This document shows positions 54,627 through 64,000 of a stretch of DNA of 64,000 nt, one piece after another (within the stretch, counting starts at the first letter, position 1; the number at the start of each line of letters is the position of its first letter). Location: contig CANTUV010000008.1 in NCBI GenBank assembly GCA_947685225.1, positions 35,208,001-35,272,000 of the forward strand. The letters run 5' to 3'. The position numbers were made by a program, and so were the translations under genes. The stretch comes from Garcia nutans (taxonomy: Eukaryota; Streptophyta; Magnoliopsida; Malpighiales; Euphorbiaceae). The notes under the pieces are model-generated. The model did no database searches, was not told the DNA's origin, and saw only the letters and a list, made by a program, of their open reading frames with translations.

Positions 54627-55276
54627 TCTATTTTGGCATTAGAGCCTAAGTTTGAGATTCTCGACCTAGGTGGGTTTTGAAAATATGGAAGGAGAGTTTT
54701 GAAATAATGATTAGTGCTTTAATGCATGCATATGCAATGGCACCTATATTGATCTCTGATGTGACAATGTTCGTTCGACGTAACGGATATAAGTTGAGAT
54801 GGCGTCGGGACGTGTAGATTAGAGCGACATAGTGGAAGTGTCATTCTGGAGATTATAGATTAAGAATTTTTGAAACTTTTATTAGATATTAAGATTTATA
54901 TTGATTCATTTGGTGAATAAGGGATAGTAAGGAAATGATTTAAATATGAAATAAAAAAGAATGAGAGACGAGTATTATAGTTGCTGGAAATTCTGCATAG
55001 GTGCTGTAAAGTGATATTGTCCGAATTTTTGGACTAATCTAGGGATGTTAAATGAGCTTGAAATTTTAATGGGACATTTGCCTAATGTTAAAAATGTAAT
55101 TTATGAAATTTCATAATTTTTAAATATGAATTGCTATTTAAGAAAAATGGAAGAATACATATTGTTGGAGCAGTTTTAGCAACTCAGAATTTGTAGAAGT
55201 TAAAAAACATGTTTAAAAACTATAGTAAAACAACCCAAAAAAATCTAAAATTTTGCATAATAAAAAGTTGAATAGC
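54627..55276 (+). other. element A PBS and leader, then unassigned retroelement-like sequence
   Basis: 54627-54770 parallels the start of element B's internal region (PBS, TTTGAGATTCTCGACCTAGG, GATCTCTGATGT). Homology then ends abruptly, and no gag follows. The rest is AT-rich, with no coding frame. Confidence 0.5.
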
Positions 55277-55614
55277 TCAAAACATTAACTCTGGAATTTG
55301 AATATTATATAGGGTCATTTGGGACCAATGCATGTGAACGTGACATATGATAGTTTCTAATAAATAAAATATATAAGTTTCACCATGTATTTGATTGTCA
55401 TATTGTGAATTTAAAAGTAAAGGTATTTTGCATTGCTCTTTAATTTTTCCTTTTACATCAAAGTACATACTACTAAGCTTTCAATCTTAGCGTGGTAGTT
55501 TGTATCACGCAGGTATTAGGAGTGTAGACAAGAATGATTCGGACAGTGAGTGGAATTTGAAGTTTGACTTGTGCCATGAGACCTGACCTTGGAGTTGGAT
55601 TGCATATCATGTAG

Positions 55615-55649
<35 letters not shown>

Positions 55650-55894
55650 TACATATATATACAAGTATTTGTCAACTGTATTATATTTATTTGTAAATAA
55701 AAAGGGTTTATGAACATGATTATGCAATTATAGTTTGTAAATGTAAACAATTTATATTTTCATATATTTGTAAATTACTGAGAAATGGAGGAATAAATGT
55801 TTGGAGAAATTATTGACTATTGTGATGATAAAGAATCTGGAAGTGCTTTTCAATGGCCAAGTTGTGTGATTTTGGTTTTGAATTTATTGAAATT
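55277..55894 (+). mobile_element. second copy of part of LTR A
   Basis: Closely matches 53796-54394, from AAAACATTAACTCT through the double hairpin (55473-55510, with GCGTGGTA/TATCACGC as hairpin 2) to GAATTTATTGAAATT. Breaks off at 55895 where another element starts. Confidence 0.75.
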
Positions 55895-55897
55895 TGT

Positions 55898-55921
55898 GAG
55901 CGGGGATTTCCATCCCCGCTC
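55898..55921. repeat. terminal hairpin, perfect 10-bp stem
   Basis: GAGCGGGGAT-TTCC-ATCCCCGCTC three bases inside the presumed LTR start. Confidence 0.85.
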
Positions 55922-57704
55922 CCGGCGGAATGGTTCTTGCGACTTTGACACTATTTAGGCTATGGGCTTTAGAGAACACGAGCCTAAACTTAGAAAAAAT
56001 GGAGTTGCCACTCGGACGGGCCGGGAAAAAGAAAGGGATGGATGACAATATTCCTAAGGAATCTCCAACCATCTAATGGGTTCGAAAAGTTGGGTATGTA
56101 TGGGGAAGGTCAGAAATGGCCCAGCACTCCCACAACTCCCAGTTCATTGGAACCGGCCTCCTTTGCAGGTCTTCATATTATAAAATTCTTAAATATAATA
56201 ATATTATCCATACTACATACAACAAATAAAATAAGGCATCATCATATTAAAATGAAAGCAATGTCCAAAGAAAGCAAATAAATGGACACCCATCCAAGGA
56301 TGGAAACATGTCCTTACATTGTCCATGTCTAAAAATAAATTGGACACCCACCAAAAGGTGGAAATGTGTCCTTTAGATTGGTCCAAAAACTTTAAAATAA
56401 AATAGATTACATAATGCTCACGACATGAGGTACCCAAAATACGGAAACATACCTCTTACAATGTTATTAAACAAAAAATAATTAAAAAAATATTCATCCA
56501 TGATAAATTAAATAAATCAAGCATTGAAATTTAATAAATCAACAATCGAAACATATAATTAACTACATAATCAAATCTAAAATTAAATAAAGCAAATAAA
56601 TTTTACAAATTTAGGTTTATGTCTCAATTTAGGGTTCTTTAATTAACATTTAGGGCTTTGGTATTTTGAAATTATTATTATTATTATTTAGGCTACTATG
56701 AGGGTTTTTGGAAAAATAGAATTGATTATAATTTTAAGAAAGTAGTAAGGTTTTTGGTTAATCAAATTAGGGTTTAGGGGTAACATCATTAAATTAGGGT
56801 TTTGGATTTCAAAACTTAGCACACTTGATATTAAGATATTAGGATTTTATAGTTTGAAATCTTGATTTTGCAGATTATGATTTTGAATTTAGTATTTGAT
56901 GCTTTACCATGATCAAAGTTAAGTGTGGTTTTAATATTGACTGTAATAACTACTTAAGTATTTTTAGGTGAAACAAACATAGAAAGCCAAATTAATTATC
57001 GAAAGATTAAAATAACTCAATGAATAAAATTATAAAAAAAAAACTACTGTGAAGGTTTGCAAATAGAATTAATTAAGATTTAGGGTTTGAATGACTTAGG
57101 GTTTAAGAAATTAGATTTGTGTTTTGAATGATTATATTATTTTCTTTAATTAAAACCTTAGGTATTGTATGAATTAATTTATGCTACTGTGTAAACTAAA
57201 TTAAAGGAAGAATTTAATAACTAAGGCAATGTGATGATGGCTTGAAAGATGAAGATGATTAATGATTTAATAAACTGAATTTAGAGCAATTTACCTACGT
57301 TTGAAGGCTCCCCCAAATTGAAGAGATTGAACTAAGCTTCTGCCTGCTTCAGTGCTTATTTTCTGGCCGAACCTTGCCGCCTTGAATTGGACAGTGCTTG
57401 ATTTATTTTGAGCTATTAGATTTTTGTTTGATTCCTCAAAGGTTTAAAAGTTTAAGCTTTATGAGTCTAAACTTCAAAAAATCTCATACGTCGCTAGGGT
57501 TTTCTGTCTCCCTTTTCTTTTGTTTCCATTCTCAAAGTCCCCAAAAAAAATTAAAAGTCCCTAGTTTCTTCAAATAATTGCCACCCCAATTCATGTGTTT
57601 AATTCTAGTATTTATAGGAAAAGAAAAAGACCTAATCCTATTTTAATAAGGAAATACCAACTGTTTAGGAAAAATTACAAAACCGGGTAAAAGAAGATTT
57701 GGTC

Positions 57705-57925
57705 AAAAAATCGGCAGCGCGCGTGGGCTGCTGGGCCTGTGAAACTGCGTTGGCAAAAATTGCTGCGAGGATCGGGCTGGGTGAATTGAGCAAGCCAGTT
57801 CACTGCAGGCAGTGCCTGCAGTGAACTAGGCAGGCCCGATTATGGTGAATTGGACAGTGCCCAATTCGCCGTAGAAATTTTCTGTGGCAAAATCCCGTGC
57901 TGTCGCGCTGCCACGCGTTGCTCGC
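57705..57925. repeat. GC-rich island with nested inverted repeats
   Basis: 31-bp palindrome at 57797-57827: AGTTCACTGCAGGCA, one central G, then its exact complement. Just downstream, GGTGAATTGG (57844-57853) pairs with CCAATTCGCC at about 57860-57869 with one mismatch. No protein-coding reading is convincing. Confidence 0.75.
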
Positions 57926-58339
57926 TGATCCGTCCGGTTTTTTATTTTTTACTATTTTTTATTTTATTATTAAAAATAACTATTAAATATTATAAAGATA
58001 AATATTATACCATAAAAATTATTTTGGACTGTTTAAAAATATCAGACTGGACTAGGTCAAAAATTAAGGGTCTAAAGTTTGCCTCCTGCTTGAACGATCT
58101 GAGACTTTTAGTAGAAGAGAGTGAAAAGCAATATGAATTTGAGCAGATTTTGGATGAGATTGGGTTCTCGACCCAAGGTTGAAGTTGGTTTAGGTTCTGG
58201 ACCCAAAATGAGTTCTGGACTCAAAAAAGATTTGGGTACTTAGACTAGAGACTAAATTGAGTTTGGATACTTGGACCCGAGATTGGGCTGGATTTGACTG
58301 GCCTTTTATTAGTTGAGAATTCTAGCATCTCTGGCTGTT

Positions 58340-59010
58340 TTATTCTTTAACGGATTGTGGGTCTTCACCCTTAAAATGAATCTTCATCGTTGGACCTTGG
58401 ATCTTCATCTTGGTATCAGATCTTCATCCTTGAAAATTGGGTCTTCACCCTTGAAATTGAATCTTCATCCTTTAAGCTGGATCTTCATCCTTGGCATCGG
58501 GTCTTCACCCTTAAAAATGGATCATCATACTTTGGAAGTTGGGTCTTCGCCCTTGAAATTGGATCTTCATCCTTGGCATCCGGTCTTCACCTTTGAAAAT
58601 GGATCTTCATCCATGGAGATCAGGTCTTCACCCTTGAAAGTGGATCTTTATCATTTGCATCGGGTCTTCATCCTTGAAAATGGATCTTCATCCTTTAGAC
58701 GTCGGGCCTTCACCCTTTGAAATCGGATCTTCATCCTTTAAGCTGGATCTTCATCCTTGGCATCAGGTCTTCACATTTGAAAATGGATCTTCATCCTTGG
58801 AGATCAGGTCTTCGCCCTTGAAAGTGGATCTTTATCCTTGGCATCGGGTCTTCACTCTTGAAAATGGATCTTCATCCTTTGGATGTTGGGTCTTCACCCT
58901 TTGAAATTGGATCTTCATCCTTGGCATTAGGTTTTCACCTTTAAAAATGGATCTTCATCCTTGGAGATCGGGTCTTCACCCTTGAAAGTGGATCTTCATT
59001 TTTTTGATAG
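58340..59010. repeat. higher-order minisatellite of GGATCTTCATCCTT-type units
   Basis: Basic unit about 20-21 bp alternating GGATCTTCATCCTTGG and GGGTCTTCACCCTTGAAA. These are grouped in larger blocks starting with TTGGCAT at 58573, 58757 and 58921 (spacing 184 and 164 bp, one sub-unit apart). Open frames across it arise from the repeat and do not look like genes. Confidence 0.85.
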
Positions 59011-61435
59011 TTCTAATTTTCTTCTTTTTTTCATTCTCTTTGTTCTTCCTTTGCATTTTTTTAAAAAAAGAAAATTCAGCCATTTTTTAGCTAACCTCTT
59101 ATATCTTCTCCTTGTCCCCCTATGTAGGCTCTGATTGATACTTGTGTTGTCTAGTTCTTCACACAAGCATGCATTTCTTCCCTTCTTTTGCAAAATTACA
59201 TGAGATTCCTCACGCAATGGGCTTTCCATGCCTCCTGATTCTATATCCGCTTTATGGTTGCTTCATAGAATATTACTATTTACTTTTGACAAAGAAAAAT
59301 GGAGTGTGATATGCTTATGTATGCATGATATGCATGGATAATAGTTACACTGGTTCCATTGACTCACAAACTGAGGTTATCAGCTGAAATGTTCTCATGG
59401 ATTTCTTCCAGATGCCCATTCAGGTCTAGCACTGGAATGGTAAAAGGCTTTGCCTTTATGACGTTTATCTTAAAGATGTTAAAAACATGAATAATGGAGT
59501 CCCCAAGTAGCAGAGATACATCCATTTCATATTAGGATGCATCATGCTAGTTGGTAGCTTCTTTATGACCTTGCCAATAGTCATTTACTTTGCCCAATGT
59601 GTCCTTTGAGGTTCGATGATTCGACATACTTCCCTTAACTTGAAAGCTTTATATATATATTTTTGAATTTTGATTTTGAAATCAAATGTTGGCTTTGCCA
59701 AATCAATATCAATTTACCTCAGGACTCGATTTTCAAATTTAACAATTCTATAACATGACAACCCTAGTTACCGTACTAAACTCGGGAATCATTTCTTTTT
59801 AAGCAAGAACTATTGCACTTTAGATAGGCACATACACATTACTTCGTCAAAGGTCTCATTGAGTTTGAATATTGTCTATCTCATATGTATGCTTATTCAA
59901 ACTATCTCCACTAATAGACTCTACCAATTAAGAGAGATCAACAGGTCTTTAATAGGCTTGAAATGGGGTCTACAAGGGACACGGGTTAAATGAAAGCCAT
60001 TTTGAGATTGGAGTTGTTGTGATACTATGGGCAAATCCTCACATTACAAATTTCTTGTTTGAACTTTTAGGCAGTTGGGAGCAGGAATAAGATAGAGCTT
60101 TGAACATTCTTCTTTCTTCTTGACTTTAATCTGGATCTTGATTGGGACAATCTTTTCCTTTATAAAAAGTTTGGTACCCATATTCATAACCATTTTTTTC
60201 TTTTCCCTTTTCTTTCTCTTTCTTTTTCTTACTCTTCTCTTTCTTTGAGCATTTTATCATTTTGTCCTTCTTCCCTATAGGAATATCAAGAATTGGACGA
60301 CCTTTCTTCTGTCTCTCTAATTTTGATTAAATCTTTTGGTTGAGTTGGACTAATTCAAGTCAAACTATCTTCATGGACCAAATGGAAGCCTTTTTTTGCC
60401 TTAGGTAAAAGAGAACTCGGTTGGCTTTCTGAACCATTTTGGGTTTTATTTTCTTTTTATTTTCTTCTTTCTTCTTTCTTCTTTTGTTTTTATTTTGTTT
60501 TTGTTGTTTTTTTTTTGGGTTCTAGCTTCAAAAGAGTTGTCTTATTTGTACCAACTTGTATTTCTAGTAACGGATGAGTGCAGTGGTATTAATATGCTTT
60601 AGTCCTGACTTTATTTATGATTTTGGGTCTAATTCAGGTGAATTTCAATTACCCTTATGGTTTTAAGAACATCAACTATCCTTACGGTCTTGGCTATGCA
60701 TTCCTTTCTTTTTGATCTTCTTGCCTCTTCACCTTAGTGATCATAAGAATTGTCAAAAGTGTAACAATAGCTCAGGGTAGGTTGTTGGGGTTTGTAAGCC
60801 AATGAAAATAAAGCTAAAATTTTATAAAGGCTCAAAGGGAAAACTAGGGATTGATATTTAATTGGGTGGATACTAGTTGTTGGCTAACCAAATAATGCCG
60901 AGATCATCTCTCTCTTAAAATAAGTACAGTTCAATTTCACCTCAAAAATTTATTAAAGCATGTTCTAAGACTGACTAGGACCTAGATAAAGGTCATTATG
61001 TAGGAGCCCTCTCCAAGTAAGCATACACAACTCAATGCTATAGAGCAATTCCCTCATCTAGTAAAGTCATTCAAATCATAATGCCTAGATACATTAATTT
61101 ATGAACATCAAGCTAGATTCCTCATTGGTTAAGCACGAAAATGAGCAAAGTCAAATAAAAATTTTGATAAAAGTAATTTATTCAAACAATCTTTAAAAAG
61201 AAAAACATAATTGTTCCAATTAAAGAAAGCAAAATTGAAAAGCAACATTCAAGCTAAGGAATGTTCGTTGAGTTGGACTCGAAGATACTTCATTTATTTA
61301 GACATATCAAGGGAAAGGATTTTTTCCATCATTAAGGATCATTGCTTCATCATCCATAGTTAGTCCAAACTTGCTTAGTAGTACATCCTCTTTAGCAGCT
61401 TCTCTATCCATATCATGATGAGATGACAAGATAAA
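59011..61435. other. non-coding remainder of the LTR-like block
   Basis: Pyrimidine-rich stretches at 60185-60250 and 60435-60520. No ORF with a recognisable motif, and no RNA gene seen. Confidence 0.4.
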
Positions 61436-62025
61436 TGTAATATCCCAATGTATGCCCTAGAAGTTTTGAATATTATTGTTGTTTTAATTGGATTGAATGT
61501 ATATGTTAATTTGAAAGAGAAAGAATTTTTAAAGGAAGTGTATATGTTGCATATATGGTAGTATAAATAACATATACATAAGTCAAAAGGGATGGTCAAT
61601 GGAAGAGGATATTTATGTGTGATATGTGAAATTTCTTTAATGGGCATATTAGTGACAAAGGTTAAGTTAAATGGATGAGGGCATTTAGGTAATTGCTTGG
61701 CTAGAATTGCTTGGTGGAGATTTAAAGAAGAAAAGAAGTTGACTTGTGTTTATTTTTCTTTTCTTCTCATTTGTGTGCCGGCTATCCAAGAAAAGAGAGA
61801 GCAAGAGAGGTTTTCTAAATGCTAGAATCAAATTGAAGGAAGAATCAAAGAATTAAGTTGGAGATTTGTGAAATTTCTTCATTTAATGTAAGTACTCTCT
61901 TGTTTTCCTTTGTTATTTTGAAGTGGTGTTTGAGGTGATTTATAAATTGTTGATTTTATGAATAAGTATGTTTAAGATGTGTTTATAAGTGTTAAAATTG
62001 ATTGTAAGTTAAAAGGTTGAATTGG
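61436..62025 (+). mobile_element. Tekay-type LTR fragment (first 590 bp)
   Basis: TGTAATATCCCAATGTATGCCC, close to the element B LTR start. Carries the GCCGGCTATCC leader motif and donor AAT|GTAAGT (61888). Interrupted at 62026 by a second LTR of the same family. Confidence 0.8.
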
Positions 62026-64000
62026 TGTAATATCCCAATGCATGCCCTAAAAGTTTTGATTATGTTGTTGTTGTTGTATATTGGATTGAATGTATATGTA
62101 TGTGATAAGAAAAGAAATTGGAAGAGAATGTTTATGCATATGTGTTTTGGGAAAGAAAAGAGGGTTTAGAGAGAAGTGTATATGTTGTTTATATGATATA
62201 TATATATATATAACATATAAGTTGGTCAAATATGTGGTCAAGGGAAGAAGATATTTTTTAGTTGAGAATTGTGAAATGACTTAAAAGGACAAGTGATTGT
62301 AAGGAAATCAAAACATGTGGTAGAAGGGTGTTTTGGTAATTGCTTGAATTGAAATACTTGGTGGAGATTTAAAGATGAGTTGACTTTGGGCTTCTTGATT
62401 GTTCTTTGTGTTTTCTTCTTCTTTTTCCTTCATCTTGGCCGGCTCTCCCATAGACAAAGGAAAGCAAAAGACATAGTGAAGATCTTGAGGTGTTTAACTC
62501 AAATTGAAGGAAGATTGAAGTGATCTAGTGGATGATACAAGAAGTCTTATAACTTTGGTAAGTTCTCTTGTGATCTTTGTGCTTATTTGAAATGATATTT
62601 GAGTTTGATAGATTTTTAAGAGTGTGTTGGTTGATTTTGAGATGTGAGAAGTGTTTGAGTGATTTGATGATGGATTTTGAGTATGGATTGAAGAAAAGAG
62701 TAAGTGGTTGGAAGAGATGATGTTGTATATGTGGTGAGGGTTTTGAGATGATTTTGTGTTTTGTGTTTGATGTGTGTTTTGGCTTGTTTTGGTGTGTTGT
62801 AAGTTTGGGATGAGTTTTGAGTATGTTTTGTTAAGATTGTTTGAAGAGGATGTTAATGAATAGAAGTGTGTTGTTGAGTGTTTGGTTGTTTTGACCGGAG
62901 TTTTGATTTGTGGCCAGACACGCCCATGAGCACGTCCAGGGTTTTTAGGCGTGTCAATTGTGTTGGAGGCAGTAGGTTTGACTCGACCAGTAACACGCCC
63001 GTGTTATTGAGCGTGTCATAGCTACTGTGAGTTTGGAGAATTTACACGGCCAGGAGCACATTCATGATGTTGAACGTGTTGTTATGGTTGAGAGGCAGTA
63101 GGTATTACACGCCCGTGTGGGTGATCGTGTCAGGGTTAGGGTTTGCCCTAATTAATTCCTAATTGGATTATCTCTTGTGTATCCCTAAGCAAGTATATGC
63201 TATCACTTTTGATTTAGGTCTTGAAGATAGTGATTGATCATTGATTTAAGAGGTAGAAGGATCTTGAACAAGGAAGTGTTAAGAGTGGTGTGATTTGCTT
63301 TTGAGGTAAGTACAAAACCTATATGTTTGTATGTAAGTACAAATGTGGCATTACTACATTGTTAATTTATATGAGCAATGTGTGTTGTTATGTTTATATC
63401 AATGATGATATATATATATATATGAATAATGTGAATGACATGATGATGCAAATGATGGTGTAAATAAAAGATTGAAATGCTATGATGTGAATTGAGATGA
63501 AATGGAATATAAAGCCATTGTGATTGGCTATATTGATTCATTTGAGAATGAAATTGATAACAAATTAATAAATGAGTTGTGTGGCTAATGTGTTATTCCA
63601 TTTTCAGAGTTTGTTGTTGGTGGCATGCCTAAAGATAGTAACAATCTCTTGAAGTTAGGTTGGGCTTGATCCTTGAAGCCAAGTTGGGTTGAAGTTTAAC
63701 ATGTTTTACTCCCCTTGAAGCTTGGTTGGGTCTAGTCCTTGAAGCCTAATTGAGATGTTACAACCCTTGAAGCTAGGTTGGGTTTGGTTCTTGAAGCCAA
63801 GTTGGGTTGAGACTTAGCATGCTTTGTTCCCCTTGAAGCTTGGTTGAACCTAATCCTTGAAGCCTAGTTGGGTATATGTGATAATGATAAATGTGATAAA
63901 ACCAAAGCATTAACTCTGAAAATTGAATGGCATATTAGTGTGTTTTGGGCCCATGCTTGTCTTTGTTTATATGTGATTCATTGATGGTAAAATAATTGAA
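62026..64000 (+). mobile_element. Tekay-type LTR, running off the window
   Basis: TGTAATATCCCAATGCATGCCC; then the TGGCCGGCTCTCCC leader, donor TTTG|GTAAGT (62558), ACACGCCCGTG array (62915-63145), CTTGAAG array (63640-63873) and GGGCCCATGC. The double hairpin and 3' end lie outside the window. Confidence 0.85.
62915..63145. repeat. ACACGCCCGTG-type motif array in the last LTR
   Basis: CAGACACGCCCATGAGCACG, TAACACGCCCGTGTTATTG and TTACACGCCCGTGTGGG, among others; looser than in element B. Confidence 0.65.

Larger units (their letters stand above)
55895..61435. mobile_element. long unclassified LTR-like block
   Basis: Begins TGTGAGCGGGGAT at the point where LTR fragment A stops, and ends where another LTR starts at 61436. 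It includes a terminal hairpin, the GGAGTTGCCACTCGG and CCGGGAAAAAG motifs, a GC-rich palindrome cluster and a minisatellite. I associate such long, non-coding, repeat-bearing LTRs with Tat/Ogre-type elements, but only from memory and without a coding domain to prove it. Confidence 0.4.

Noticed and set aside
55617..55650. (AT)n(AG)n run as a regulatory element
   Set aside because: Ordinary microsatellite; an interrupted ATATAT stretch occupies the same place in LTR A.
58313..58904. Three long overlapping frames in the minisatellite
   Set aside because: Repeat units close to a multiple of three keep frames open; the peptides are simple Ser/Leu/His repeats.

Overview
This window is nuclear DNA of a flowering plant, probably a eudicot. 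It is AT-rich and gene-poor, and most of it is layered transposable elements: Ty1/copia and Ty3/gypsy LTR retrotransposons (Tekay-type chromoviruses and Athila), plant LINEs, a SINE, and hAT-type MITEs. I see no bacterial, organellar, tRNA, rRNA or CRISPR features. All boundaries, repeats and percentages were read by eye. The species cannot be named from the sequence alone.

Layout. (1) 1-5300: the only plausible host gene, a small LEA-like gene on the minus strand. It has two exons (5154-4934 and 1037-788), a 3.9 kb intron holding a copia fragment and two hAT MITEs, two ABRE boxes upstream, and one in-frame TGA. (2) 5300-13540: a 5'-truncated LINE hit by a SINE, a complete but decayed copia element on the minus strand (6300-12130, TSD AAATC), and a hAT element inside a possible CACTA remnant. 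(3) 13539-21668: a non-coding LTR element, a truncated Tekay-type LTR on the minus strand, and a decayed Athila. (4) 21669-54626: one long LTR (A) split twice. It holds a very young Tekay element B (22734-32573, TSD TGATA) and an older minus-strand relative C (33294-53510). C in turn holds a solo LTR D (37697-42554, TSD GGAAA), itself hit by a LINE, and a deletion derivative F (46355-52319, TSD TGGCA). (5) 54627-61435: LTR fragments and a long unclassified LTR-like block with hairpins and a higher-order minisatellite. (6) 61436-64000: two more Tekay-type LTRs, one inside the other, running off the window.

The most interesting signal is shared by the Tekay-type LTRs. In the same order, diverged copies carry a leader ending in a plant 5' splice site (GTAAG), family-specific short repeat arrays, a tandem double hairpin whose stems differ in sequence but keep pairing, and the LTR end with its PBS. 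A 3' splice-site-like sequence then sits directly before the gag start codon. I infer that gag is translated from a spliced mRNA whose roughly 2 kb intron removes the AUG-rich leader and the PBS, while unspliced RNA serves as the genome. Family F adds an array of GGAC(TTCG)GTCC-type hairpins in the same interval.

Apart from the LEA gene, nearly all coding capacity is retroelement gag-pol. Element B is the freshest (LTRs differ by about five substitutions and one 9-bp repeat), yet its coding region has one nonsense codon and one 1-nt frameshift, so it is not autonomous as read.
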